The notes under the pieces are model-generated. The model was given only the letters and a program-made list of their open reading frames with translations, had not been told where the DNA came from and did not search any database. The translations under genes and the position numbers were made by a program. Of a DNA stretch of 26,849 nt, positions 1 through 8,742 are shown in pieces. This stretch comes from CAG-1031 sp964391735 (GTDB lineage Bacteria; Bacteroidota; Bacteroidia; Bacteroidales; Muribaculaceae): the NCBI GenBank assembly GCA_964391735.1, contig CAYMNF010000024.1:1-26849 (forward strand), read 5' to 3'. How positions within the stretch are numbered: position 1 is the stretch's first letter; every line of letters begins with the position of its first letter.

Positions 1-1
1 C

Positions 2-499
2 GGCAAGCGCATACGCAAGAAGGATTTGGGCCTTATAGCCTCAACCTACGGCTACGTATACGTTGCCCAGGTTGCCATGGGTGCTGACCAGGCACAGACC
101 CTCAAAGCCATACGTGAGGCCGAGGCATACGACGGGCCCTCACTGGTGATCGCTTACTGCCCCTGCATCAACCACGGTATACGCAAGGGTATGGGCCACG
201 CCCAGCAGGAGGAGGCCGACGCCGTAGCATGCGGATACTGGCACCTGTGGCGCTACAACCCGGCCCTTGAGATGGAAGGGAAGAATCCCTTTACCCTTGA
301 CAGCCGTGAGCCCGATTGGGACAAGTTTGAGGACTTCCTGATGGGCGAGGTTCGCTACGCATCGGTTTTCAAACAGTATCCCGACGCTGCCAAAGAACTG
401 TTTGAGGCTGCCAAGGAGAATGCCCGCTGGCGCTACAACAACTATCGTCGTTTGGCAACCCAGCAATGGGGTGTAGAACCCAGTCCCGAAGTTAAGTAA
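2..499 (+). CDS. nifJ: Pyruvate:ferredoxin (flavodoxin) oxidoreductase, C-terminal part (partial)
   Basis: This is the last 165 or so codons of a pyruvate:ferredoxin oxidoreductase; the rest lies before the window. The family enzyme is a single cytoplasmic chain of roughly 1,180 residues that oxidises pyruvate to acetyl-CoA and CO2 with CoA, thiamine diphosphate and iron-sulfur clusters, passing electrons to ferredoxin or flavodoxin. What is visible is the C-terminal domain: a KKDLG then TYGYVYVAQ segment, the YCPCINHGI segment with conserved cysteines, a later conserved Cys in AVACGYW, and the GYWHLWRYNP stretch typical of the C-terminal region. The reading frame is open to the left edge, so the TTG at position 26 is internal and not a start. 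The gene stops with TAA at 497-499 and is followed at once by a hairpin terminator. Family identity is seen in sequence motifs; substrate specificity is inferred from the family. Confidence 0.93.
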   Translation, partial: GKRIRKKDLGLIASTYGYVYVAQVAMGADQAQTLKAIREAEAYDGPSLVIAYCPCINHGIRKGMGHAQQEEADAVACGYWHLWRYNPALEMEGKNPFTLDSREPDWDKFEDFLMGEVRYASVFKQYPDAAKELFEAAKENARWRYNNYRRLATQQWGVEPSPEVK

Positions 500-521
500 G
501 ACGCCCGTCTTTCAGTAATAC

Positions 522-567
522 TCACCGAGGTTGCGCCACTAAACCGGCACTGCCTCGGTGATTTTTT
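522..567 (+). terminator. Intrinsic terminator after the pyruvate oxidoreductase gene
   Basis: A perfect 9-bp stem (522-530 with 553-561) encloses a 22-nt loop that can pair further, and is followed directly by six T residues (562-567). It lies 22 bp after the stop codon and separates this transcript from dnaB. Confidence 0.85.
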
Positions 568-592
568 ACCCCGGGGTTATCTATTTTTTGAT

Positions 593-600
593 TAACTTTG
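593..600 (+). promoter_or_regulatory. Bacteroidota-type -7 element for dnaB
   Basis: TAACTTTG matches the Bacteroidota housekeeping -7 consensus TAnnTTTG and sits 22 bp before the dnaB start codon. I could not find a convincing -33 TTTG at the usual distance. A purine-rich CAGGAG lies just before the ATG at 623. Confidence 0.5.
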
Positions 601-622
601 CCCTAAGAAAAATCAGGAGATA

Positions 623-2149
623 ATGTCAACCAATATACGCCGTAATGACAAAGGGTTGCCACCCCCGGTGCACGACTTCGGGGGGAAGATTGCGCCCCGC
701 GACCTTGAGCTTGAGGCTGCCGTGTTGGGAGCGCTGATGATTGAGCGTGACGCCTTCCCGGCAGTGAGCAACCTGCTGAGGCCCGAGACCTTCTATGACC
801 CGGCTCACCAAAAGGTCTATGAGGCTATCCAGACCTTGGGGATGTCTCAAAAGCCGATTGATATGCTCACCGTCACCGAGCAATTGCGCCTGAACGGTAC
901 ACTTGAGGAGGTTGGGGGGCCCGTGGCAATCACTGAGCTTACCGACCGTGTGATGTCAGGTGCAAACATTGAGTTCCATGCCCGCATTGTTGTCCAGAAG
1001 TATCTGGCCCGTGAACTTATCAGGTTTGCCGGCATGGTTGAGACAAAGGCATACGATGAGAGCAATGACGTTGACGACCTGATGCAGGAGGCCGAGGGCA
1101 CCCTCTTTGAACTTGCCCAACGCAACGTCAAGAAGGAGGTTACACAGATTGACCCCGTGCTAAACCAGGCTATTGAGCAGATACAGATGGCGGCCAACCG
1201 CGACACGGGCCTGTCAGGGGTAGCCACCGGTTATCACGCCCTTGACAAACTGACCAGCGGTTGGCAAAACTCTGACCTCATTATCATTGCTGCGCGTCCT
1301 GCAATGGGTAAAACGGCCTTTGTGCTCTCCATGGCAAAAAATATGGCGGTGGATTATGATACACCGGTGGCCGTTTTCTCGCTTGAGATGTCCAACCTGC
1401 AGCTTGTAAACCGTTTGATTTCAAACGTCTGCGAGCTTGAGAGCGGGGTGATAAAGAGCGGACGCCTTTCCTCACAGCAATGGGACAGACTCATGTCCAA
1501 AATCAAGAATCTGTACTCGGCACCGCTGTATATCGATGATACCCCCTCATTGTCCATCTCAGAGTTCAGCACCAAGGCACGCCGTCTGGTACGTGAGCAC
1601 AATGTCAAAATAATCATTATTGACTATTTGCAGTTGATGAACGCCTCGGGGATGAAGTTTGGCAGTCGCGAACAGGAGGTCTCGAACATATCACGTTCTC
1701 TCAAGCAACTTGCAAAGGAACTGCAGATACCCATCATTGCATTGTCACAGCTGAACCGTGCCGTTGAGGCCCGAGGCGATGACAAAAAGGGTCGTCGCCC
1801 CCAGCTCAGCGATTTGCGTGAGTCCGGTGCCATCGAGCAGGATGCCGACATAGTGTGCTTTATCCACCGTCCGGAGTATTACCTGAAGAGCTCGGTGGAT
1901 GCCGAGGGGAATGACATAGAGGGAAAGGCAGAAATTATTGTGGCAAAGCACCGTAACGGCTCGGTCGCCGATGTGAATCTGAGGTTCAGAAAGCAGTACA
2001 CCCGCTTTGAGAACTGGGATGATTCCCCCATCGAGAGCGAACCGGTGCAACGTGCTTCGGGGATGAATGACGGGCCTGCCCCGACGGGCAATCCCTTTGA
2101 GGGCGGGTCGGCTGACCTCAGTGTCAAGGCCAATGAGCCTCCGTTCTGA
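623..2149 (+). CDS. dnaB: Replicative DNA helicase DnaB
   Basis: Hexameric replicative helicase that unwinds DNA ahead of the replisome and recruits primase. The 508-residue product has the standard two-domain plan: an N-terminal DnaB domain (about residues 25-125, starting at the LELEAAVLGALM segment), a linker, and a RecA-like C-terminal motor (about 195-460). The Walker A loop RPAMGKT places Lys230, the Walker B strand IIIIDYLQLM places Asp334, and the conserved SQLNRAVE and LRESGAIEQDAD segments follow. The length is normal and there is no intein. The tail after residue 460 is polar and Gly/Pro-rich, as is common in Bacteroidota DnaB. The start at 623 is favoured by a CAGGAG just upstream and by conservation beginning soon after. 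It stands alone between a terminator and an outer-membrane protein gene that has its own promoter. Confidence 0.97.
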   Translation: MSTNIRRNDKGLPPPVHDFGGKIAPRDLELEAAVLGALMIERDAFPAVSNLLRPETFYDPAHQKVYEAIQTLGMSQKPIDMLTVTEQLRLNGTLEEVGGPVAITELTDRVMSGANIEFHARIVVQKYLARELIRFAGMVETKAYDESNDVDDLMQEAEGTLFELAQRNVKKEVTQIDPVLNQAIEQIQMAANRDTGLSGVATGYHALDKLTSGWQNSDLIIIAARPAMGKTAFVLSMAKNMAVDYDTPVAVFSLEMSNLQLVNRLISNVCELESGVIKSGRLSSQQWDRLMSKIKNLYSAPLYIDDTPSLSISEFSTKARRLVREHNVKIIIIDYLQLMNASGMKFGSREQEVSNISRSLKQLAKELQIPIIALSQLNRAVEARGDDKKGRRPQLSDLRESGAIEQDADIVCFIHRPEYYLKSSVDAEGNDIEGKAEIIVAKHRNGSVADVNLRFRKQYTRFENWDDSPIESEPVQRASGMNDGPAPTGNPFEGGSADLSVKANEPPF

Positions 2150-2189
2150 AGCACGGAAAAAATTAAGGATAAAAATCAATCAGGTGGTT

Positions 2190-2216
2190 AAACTTTAGCG
2201 CAAAAAATCCGTCTAA
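2190..2216 (+). promoter_or_regulatory. Candidate ECF-sigma (sigmaE-like) promoter of the outer-membrane protein gene
   Basis: AAACTTT (2190-2196) and CGTCTAA (2210-2216) resemble the -35 (GGAACTT) and -10 (GTCTAA) elements of sigmaE-type ECF promoters; from AACTT to GTCTAA the spacer is 15 nt. A start site near 2223 would give a leader of about 16 nt before the ATG at 2239. No good TAnnTTTG element is present in this gap. The resemblance is seen in the sequence; the use of an ECF sigma factor is inferred. Confidence 0.45.
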
Positions 2217-2238
2217 GCGTTGTAACCAAAAAAATTAG

Positions 2239-5046
2239 ATGTTGGAAAGGAAATTTCTTTTGCGAGGGCTTTCTTTACTCATATTCACCCTCACAGTGCT
2301 TACGGCCCGTTGCTATGACATAACGGGTCTTTTCACCGACGCCTCGGGCGAAGCCCTGCCCGGCGCATCCGTGTCTCTGTTAAGGGCCAACGCCGATTCA
2401 ACCTATGTCAGCGGCGGTATGGCCGATATGGATGGCCACTTCAAATTGTCGGGAGTCTCCTCGGGTAAATACCTTGTTAAGGCTACCTACATCGGGTATA
2501 AGGACAAGGTTGTCCCCGTCTCGGTTTCCAAGGCTAACATTAATCTTGGCAACATCAAACTTGACGAGGAGGGGAAAATGTTGGCTGAGGTGACCGTGCA
2601 AGGAGTGCGTACCCCCATACGCGTTGCCACAGATACCATTGAGTACACGGCTGACTCATACGCCACCCGCCCCAACGCCGTCGTTGAGGATTTGCTGAAG
2701 CGCCTTCCGGGTGTCGAGGTCGGCGAGGATGGCTCCATAACCGCTAATGGTAAGTCAGTTACCAAGATTTTGCTTGACGGCAAGGAGTTCTTCAGCGATG
2801 ACCCCAAAGTCGCATCCAAGAATCTGCCCGCCGACATCGTTGACCGCCTGCAGGTTGTCGACCGCAAAAGTGACCTTGCACGCCTCACCGGCGTTGATGA
2901 TGGTGAGGATGAAACCGTGATTAATCTTACCGTCAAGAAGGGTATGAAGAACGGATGGTTCGGTAATGCCGAGATTGGCGGCGGTACCGATTCTCGATAC
3001 TTAGGCTCATTCAACATCAGCCGCTTCCAGAACGAGAATCAGTTTACCTTCTTAGGTAACCTCAATAATATCAATGAGTTAGGGTTTACCGACTCAAATG
3101 GCCAGCGTTTCCACCGCTTTGGCGGGGACCGTGGTATAACCAAGTCACAAGCATTCGGTCTCAACTTCAATGTCGGTAATGACGAGGTCTTCCGCGTAGG
3201 CGGTGACATCCTTTACAGCACCAGCGATGCCGTGCAGCGCATGCGTTCTGAGCGTCAGTATCTGTTCCCGGACTCTACCAGTTACAACACTCAAAACTCG
3301 GCCTCACGCAACCATGGGCGCAATGTCAAAGCCGACTTCCGCATCCTGTGGAAGCCTGACAGCCTTAACACCCTTGAGATTCGTCCTAACTTCAGGTGGA
3401 ACATCAACAACTCCCTCTCAACCGACTCGGCTTTTACCCGCGCCGGGGATGCAAACCGTTCGTTGGTTAACCGCACCATGAACACCGCCATGTCCCACGG
3501 CAACTCTTTGGAGGGAGGTATGCGCGTGGTATACTCTCACAACTTTGCCTCACGCAAGGGCCGGTCACTTTCTTTCATGGGCAATTGGCGCTCAAGCAAC
3601 GTGCATGAGCGTGAAAACTCCTTCTCATACAACCGATTCTACTTGATGGGTGACTCAATCGACCAATATGACCAATATCTTACCAACCACACTTGGAGCA
3701 ATACGGTGTCAGGACGATTGACCTGGAAGGAGCCGTTGGGCGATGTCGTCAAGGGCAATTTCCTGGTGCTGGCCTACGGCATGACCTATCGTTGGAACAA
3801 CGCTGACAAGCTGGTGTATGACCGTTATTATGACATCCCCTCTGACGGCATTTCCCTGCCCGGGGGAGAGTTCACTGAGGAGTATAACCCCGATCTCAGC
3901 AACGTGTTCCGCAACCGGTTCTTCACCCAGAATATCCGCTTCGGTTATCAAAAGGTTACTTCTAAGCTCAACGCTGAGGTCAGTGTCAATATGGTACCCT
4001 CGGCGTCAATGTCAACCAACCTTACCAACTCAGCCAAGTCTATCCCCACGCGACATGTTTTCAATGTCTCACCCTTTGTACGTGTCAGGTATAAGATTTC
4101 AAAGAATACATCGTTCAACTTCAACTACCGCAGCCGTGCCGGTGAGCCGTCAATGACCCAGTTGCAACCGGTCGAGGATATGTCAGACCCGCTGGACATC
4201 AAGGTGGGTAATCCCAATCTGGATCCCTCGTTTACCCACTTCATAATGTTCCGTTTCCAGGACTTCAACCCCGGGGCCCAGCAGTCTATCATGTCGATGG
4301 CACACTTCCAGGTTGTGCAGAACTCAATCGTCTCACGCACCGACTATGACTCACAGACCGGTGGACGCGTCACAACCTATGACAACGTCAACGGCGTTTG
4401 GAACGGTCGCTGGATGCTGATGTTCTCACGCCCCTTACGCAACAAGTTATGGACTGTTCAGGGTCACCTGTTTACCAATTTTGACCGCTCGGTGGGATAC
4501 ACAAACGGTCAGCGTAATGCCACCCTCACCTCCAGCTTCAACTTTGAACCCGGCATTGCTTTCCGTCCAAGCAATTTTGACATTGACCTGCGCCCGTTCT
4601 ATCGCCTGCAGACCACCCACTCAAGCATCCCCACCGAGGTTGGACGCACTGTACATGGCTTCGGGTTGCACGGCACCCTCACGGCATACACCAACTGGGG
4701 ACTGACGCTGCACACCGACCTTGATTATACCGCAACCCGCGGCTACAGCACCGGCTACAACACAAACCTGTGGATGTGGGAGGCCCAGCTCAGTCAGGAG
4801 TTCCTGCGCGACCGCTCGCTCACGCTGTCGGTCAAGGTGCATGACATCCTCAACCAGACCCAAAACATCAACCGTACAATCACTGCCAACTACATCAGTG
4901 ACACTGAGTACAACACCCTTGGACGCTATGGCATGGTAACCCTCACTTACCGCTTCAACACCTTTGGCAAAGGCAACGAGCCGGCAAGCAAGGATATTAT
5001 GCATCAAGGTATGCCCGGTCCGCCCCCCGGTGGCCACAGGCATTGA
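2239..5046 (+). CDS. Outer-membrane beta-barrel protein with N-terminal carboxypeptidase-regulatory-like domain (TonB-receptor-like)
   Basis: A 935-residue protein with an N-terminal signal peptide (about residues 1-25, hydrophobic core LSLLIFTLTVLTA). It is followed by a carboxypeptidase-regulatory-like beta-sandwich (about 26-110; GLFTDASGEALPGASVSLL, then YLVKATYIGYKD). Next comes a plug-like segment (about 125-235) with VEDLLKRLPGVEV, ILLDGKEFF and the acidic DDGEDETVINLTVKKG. The remainder is a long series of alternating polar and aromatic strands typical of a 20-plus-stranded barrel of the OMP_b-brl_3 type, which is related to TonB-dependent receptors. No clear TonB box or SusD partner gene is present, so the substrate is unknown; such proteins may transport or assemble at the outer membrane. 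After the last strand (LTYRFNTFG) there is an unusual tail rich in Gly, Pro and His. Its stop codon abuts, without any gap, the stop codon of the converging helicase gene. Confidence 0.88.
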   Translation: MLERKFLLRGLSLLIFTLTVLTARCYDITGLFTDASGEALPGASVSLLRANADSTYVSGGMADMDGHFKLSGVSSGKYLVKATYIGYKDKVVPVSVSKANINLGNIKLDEEGKMLAEVTVQGVRTPIRVATDTIEYTADSYATRPNAVVEDLLKRLPGVEVGEDGSITANGKSVTKILLDGKEFFSDDPKVASKNLPADIVDRLQVVDRKSDLARLTGVDDGEDETVINLTVKKGMKNGWFGNAEIGGGTDSRYLGSFNISRFQNENQFTFLGNLNNINELGFTDSNGQRFHRFGGDRGITKSQAFGLNFNVGNDEVFRVGGDILYSTSDAVQRMRSERQYLFPDSTSYNTQNSASRNHGRNVKADFRILWKPDSLNTLEIRPNFRWNINNSLSTDSAFTRAGDANRSLVNRTMNTAMSHGNSLEGGMRVVYSHNFASRKGRSLSFMGNWRSSNVHERENSFSYNRFYLMGDSIDQYDQYLTNHTWSNTVSGRLTWKEPLGDVVKGNFLVLAYGMTYRWNNADKLVYDRYYDIPSDGISLPGGEFTEEYNPDLSNVFRNRFFTQNIRFGYQKVTSKLNAEVSVNMVPSASMSTNLTNSAKSIPTRHVFNVSPFVRVRYKISKNTSFNFNYRSRAGEPSMTQLQPVEDMSDPLDIKVGNPNLDPSFTHFIMFRFQDFNPGAQQSIMSMAHFQVVQNSIVSRTDYDSQTGGRVTTYDNVNGVWNGRWMLMFSRPLRNKLWTVQGHLFTNFDRSVGYTNGQRNATLTSSFNFEPGIAFRPSNFDIDLRPFYRLQTTHSSIPTEVGRTVHGFGLHGTLTAYTNWGLTLHTDLDYTATRGYSTGYNTNLWMWEAQLSQEFLRDRSLTLSVKVHDILNQTQNINRTITANYISDTEYNTLGRYGMVTLTYRFNTFGKGNEPASKDIMHQGMPGPPPGGHRH

Positions 5047-8000
5047 TTATTCAGTCGGCAAAACCTGCCTTGCCTCGCCCTCAGCAAGGTCCCACAGCCA
5101 GGCTTTCGAGCCCTTGTGGCGGCGCAGGTCAGCAATCCACATCAACCGTCTAACGGCGGCCTCCTGACGCTCGGTCGGGAGGTCGCTGCGTTTGTATATT
5201 ATCAGCTCCATGCTACCGTCACTGTGTGTCAGCAAGCGATCAACAACACCGGTGGCCCGCTTCCCCTCCTTCAGGCGGCGCGTGAAGATGCGGCCTGTTG
5301 TGACGTTCTCCCCGAACCACTCCGGGCGAGCAGCCATACAGCGCCCAAGCATTTTCCCGACGGCAGGGGATGGATTGTGGCGCAGTCGCACACTCGCCTC
5401 GTCGCCGGCATCGGTGAGGTCGGTCATGATGGCTTGCAGTTGTCGCAGCTCCTCATCCGGCTCACGGCGAGGATACTCGTTCTCTGCATCCCCCGTCGGC
5501 AGGGCGAAGTCTGTGTCCAGCACAGTGTCTTTCCACAGGTCATCGTGGCGGTTTAGCTCGATGGTGGGTACCTCCGGGTGTTCCTCTTCGGGGTCCAGAG
5601 CACCGGGGCGTTCTGCTTCCAAAGCTAATTTCCCTTGGGGAGGGGTAGGGGAGATAAATATCTCCGGGTCATCTTCGGTGGTTGTCAGCACCTCTGGGTG
5701 GTGCTGTGCCGTCTGTCTCAAGTAACGTCCTACGTTCTCATATATTCCCTCGGCGGATTTACCCTCTGCAGTTGCCTTGTAGTAAATGTTCAGCTCATTC
5801 ACCGGGCGCGTCAAGGCCACATATACCAGGTTTACCTCGTCAATGTTGCGTTGTGTGCACCATTGACGGTATTCCGCCTCAAGGGGGGTGTCAAGCATCC
5901 ACTCACCCAACTTTACCGGTATTAGGGGCGGACAAACCGATTTTGGCAATCCGTGCAGCTTTTTCCCCTCAATCCATATATAATTTTTTTGGTAGGCCCG
6001 TGGTGCCGTTGCTACATAATGCACGCAGGGGAACTCAAGCCCCTTTGACTTGTGGACCGTCATTATTGTCAGTGCCTCAAGGTCGCGACCCACTGAAAGT
6101 TTTATGCCGCTGCCTTTGGCGTCCCACCAGTTCAGGAACGCTTTGACCTCAGGAATCCCGTGTTCGCAATACTGATTCACGGTGTCAAGCAGGGTGCTCA
6201 GAAACAGATTCTCCTTCCGGCGCATCTCAGGGCTGATAAAGTCATTAATGATCTTTTCAACCATTGAGGGCAGCGTCAGCATGTCAGGGTCGGTGTCCGG
6301 GTCAAGTTGCAGGGGCTCCAACTCTCCGGCCTGACGCTTTGCCAGTGTCTCGCTCAGAGCCTCTGAGGGGGTCAGCCCACGGGCTATAGCCCGCTCAAAT
6401 GAGCTGAAAATCAGGGCCAACTCTTTCTCTGAAAGGTTCTTGTGGTACAAGGTGAAATCCCCGGCACCGACAAAGCGCAAAATATTGATGACAAGTTGCA
6501 CCAGGGGTGAGGAGGCCAGCGTAACAGACTCTTCACCGGCAAACTTCATCTTGGACAGCCATTTAAGTCTCTTTTCAACCCAAGCCCTTTCCTCCGCCTC
6601 ACAGTCCTCGGGGATTTCTCGGCGGCTTATCTCACCCGCCTGCTCTATAAAGGCCTGGGCAAGGCTGTTGGTGCGCACAAGAACTGCGATGTCACCGGGC
6701 CGGTATCCGCGTTCAAGCTGTAGAATGATGTTGTCGATAATCTCCTCAACATTCATCCCTTTGTTCTCCTCAGCAGTAAGGGGTTGTGCCTGTATGAATC
6801 CGGGATATCGCTCGGTTTTTTTTACCGGATTCTGATGCACGTTGTTGTAGAGGTTCGCCAACGAGGCGTCATCGGCAACCGCTTCGGCAAAAAAAGCATT
6901 GTTGAACTCTACCACAGTGTGGCTGCTTCGCCAGTTGTGCTCTGAGGTGGTGGCCTGTGAGTCGGTGATTTCTTTACCCTCGCTCAGCCGGGTGAGCATT
7001 GAGGCATCAGAGTTGCGAAAACCGTAAATACTCTGTTTCTCGTCGCCGATAATCAGGCTCTCGTTGTCGCCGTGGGGAGCCTCATTGCGCGACAGTGCCT
7101 CTCGCAACAGGGGCTTGAAGATTTCCCATTGCATTGAGGATGTGTCCTGAAACTCATCTATCAGGAAGTGGCGATATCGGTTGCCCGTGCGCTCATAGAT
7201 AAAGGGCGTCTCGTCGTCATCGATAATGTTGCGCAGCAGGGAGTTGGTGTCGCTGAGCAGGATGGTTGATGTGTCGGCGCGTTGGGCCTCCATTGCGTCC
7301 AGGATGCGCTTAAGGATGGTGGTGCGCCCCATCTGCTTATGCAGTTCCTTAAGGTAGCGCAGACGTCCAATAAGTTTTTTCAGGGTCATGGCCGCTGTGT
7401 GTAGTAGCTCAATCTTCTCAGGGGTCGCCTTCCCCTTGTTGAAGTTCTTGGCGGGGTCATTCAGGGCCGTCTCAAAGGTCTTTCCCTTAGGCAGGGCAGG
7501 CTCAAGAATATATTTATCAGGATCGCTGAAAAGCTTTAGCGTGTGCGCATTGGCACCCTGCAACAGGCCGTCAAGCCCGCGGCAGCACTGCCGCAATTCC
7601 TCCTCAACGGCTGAGGTGTCGGCCAACGCCTCCAAAAATTTTGTAAAGCGGTCGGTGTCTGCAAAAAATTTAACAATCTCCTCGTTATTCAGGGCAAACG
7701 ACTCGTTTGTGATGCTGTTAATGTATTCCACAACCTCACGTTGCACACTGCCGTTGCGGCTGAAGATATTCGGGTCGTTTGACTCATCGAGGCGCATCGT
7801 CATCAGTGCTTTCAACTGACGGCTCAGCTGCTCGTTGCCCGGGTCATAGTCCGGTGCGACGTTGTTGTCGATGTCTGAGAGCAAGCGTGCCACGGCATCG
7901 CCCACAAGGGTCTTGTCGTCCAACTCCAGCTCATAATCCCCGGCCAACTCAGCCTCGCGGGCGAAAGCGCGTAGTATGGTCTGGAAAAAGGCGTCAATAG

Positions 8001-8358
8001 TGCTTACGCTAAAATGGTCAAAGTCGGCTAACAGGGCATCAAGGCTTTTCCCGGCATACTCAGCCAACAGACTTTGCGGATTGCTGCTGCCGGTCAACCC
8101 CAGGTCTTTAATCAGGTTTTCCAAATAGGGGCTGCCCTTATCCTCCCATCCGCGCTCGCGCCCCGCCAACAATGCCAACTCATGCACAATGCGTTTGGTC
8201 ATCTCTTCGGTGGCCTTGTTTGTAAATGTCACCGCCAGGATGTCACGGTGCGGATAGGGCATGCCGTTCTGCAGATTGCGTAGCTGTTGGCGTATGTAGC
8301 GATATGCAAGCTCGTATGTCTTTCCTGAGCCCGCTGAGGCACGATATATATGTAGCAC
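5047..8358 (-). CDS. addA: AddA-like UvrD-family helicase (RecBCD/AddAB type) with degenerate C-terminal nuclease
   Basis: An 1,103-residue superfamily 1A helicase of the kind that acts with AddB to process DNA double-strand ends for recombination. Motifs appear in order: Walker A in IYRASAGSGKTYELAY at the extreme N-terminus, motif Ia TFTNKATEEMTKRI, Walker B FLIDEFQDTSSMQW, motif III GDEKQSIYGFRNSD, motif V TVHKSKGLEFPCVHYV and motif VI LVYVALTRPVNEL. The C-terminal region keeps a remnant of the PD-(D/E)XK nuclease: GVVDRL (Asp1040) and ELIIYKR (Lys1056). However, the metal-binding Asp expected two residues before the Lys is Ile1054, so nuclease activity is doubtful. The start is GTG at 8358, because family conservation begins at once. 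No addB is next to it; the upstream neighbours on the same strand are a SUI1 protein and a membrane-anchored hypothetical. It ends flush against the converging outer-membrane gene. Confidence 0.88.
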   Translation of the reverse strand: MLHIYRASAGSGKTYELAYRYIRQQLRNLQNGMPYPHRDILAVTFTNKATEEMTKRIVHELALLAGRERGWEDKGSPYLENLIKDLGLTGSSNPQSLLAEYAGKSLDALLADFDHFSVSTIDAFFQTILRAFAREAELAGDYELELDDKTLVGDAVARLLSDIDNNVAPDYDPGNEQLSRQLKALMTMRLDESNDPNIFSRNGSVQREVVEYINSITNESFALNNEEIVKFFADTDRFTKFLEALADTSAVEEELRQCCRGLDGLLQGANAHTLKLFSDPDKYILEPALPKGKTFETALNDPAKNFNKGKATPEKIELLHTAAMTLKKLIGRLRYLKELHKQMGRTTILKRILDAMEAQRADTSTILLSDTNSLLRNIIDDDETPFIYERTGNRYRHFLIDEFQDTSSMQWEIFKPLLREALSRNEAPHGDNESLIIGDEKQSIYGFRNSDASMLTRLSEGKEITDSQATTSEHNWRSSHTVVEFNNAFFAEAVADDASLANLYNNVHQNPVKKTERYPGFIQAQPLTAEENKGMNVEEIIDNIILQLERGYRPGDIAVLVRTNSLAQAFIEQAGEISRREIPEDCEAEERAWVEKRLKWLSKMKFAGEESVTLASSPLVQLVINILRFVGAGDFTLYHKNLSEKELALIFSSFERAIARGLTPSEALSETLAKRQAGELEPLQLDPDTDPDMLTLPSMVEKIINDFISPEMRRKENLFLSTLLDTVNQYCEHGIPEVKAFLNWWDAKGSGIKLSVGRDLEALTIMTVHKSKGLEFPCVHYVATAPRAYQKNYIWIEGKKLHGLPKSVCPPLIPVKLGEWMLDTPLEAEYRQWCTQRNIDEVNLVYVALTRPVNELNIYYKATAEGKSAEGIYENVGRYLRQTAQHHPEVLTTTEDDPEIFISPTPPQGKLALEAERPGALDPEEEHPEVPTIELNRHDDLWKDTVLDTDFALPTGDAENEYPRREPDEELRQLQAIMTDLTDAGDEASVRLRHNPSPAVGKMLGRCMAARPEWFGENVTTGRIFTRRLKEGKRATGVVDRLLTHSDGSMELIIYKRSDLPTERQEAAVRRLMWIADLRRHKGSKAWLWDLAEGEARQVLPTE

Positions 8359-8401
8359 GTTGTTGACAGTTAGGTTATCTGGGGGAAGATGGGGGCGCCG
8401 G

Positions 8402-8725
8402 TTACTTTGCCACTCCCCACTCCTTGAGCAGTGACATGGCGTCGTTACGGTGGTCGCCCTGCAGCAATATCGCTACCTCGTCAGCCGAGCCGCCAACGCC
8501 AAGCCGAGCCTTTAGCCGCGAAGCTAATGCGGGTATATCGGTGCCGGGTTTGAACCCCTCGATTATGGTTACCGGTTTTCCCTTGCGCCCTTTCTTTTCG
8601 TATGATGCCTTCAGCCGCACAGGCCCGGGTGCAGGTGCTTCCTCGGTTTGTTCGTTGGGTTCCGGGCCCGGGGGCAGGTCGGGGTTCTCGGTCATGAAGG
8701 CCCTCAGAGAGTCTTTCCAATCCAT
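8402..8725 (-). CDS. SUI1/YciH-family translation factor
   Basis: A 107-residue protein related to eukaryotic eIF1/SUI1 and bacterial YciH. In the family these small cytoplasmic proteins bind the ribosomal small subunit and influence start-site selection; the bacterial role is not well settled. After a polar, Pro/Glu-rich N-terminal segment (about residues 1-40), the SUI1 fold is seen in GRKGKPVTIIEGF, a short loop, LASRLKARLGVGGSADEVAILLQGDHRNDAMSLL in spirit (basic helix, then a glycine-rich turn, then the ILLQGDH strand) and a C-terminal KEWGV. Length and pattern fit bacterial YciH-like proteins. It lies 17 bp downstream of the hypothetical gene and 43 bp upstream of the addA-like gene on the same strand, so all three are probably cotranscribed. 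Confidence 0.85.
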   Translation of the reverse strand: MDWKDSLRAFMTENPDLPPGPEPNEQTEEAPAPGPVRLKASYEKKGRKGKPVTIIEGFKPGTDIPALASRLKARLGVGGSADEVAILLQGDHRNDAMSLLKEWGVAK

Positions 8726-8742
8726 TGTTATCTACTTTTGGG

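Noticed and set aside
4621..5043. Minus-strand open frame of 140 codons inside the outer-membrane protein gene
   Set aside because: Antisense shadow of a well-supported gene; no homology or start signals. The same applies to the antisense frames at 1745-2179, 2487-3017 and 13371-13781.
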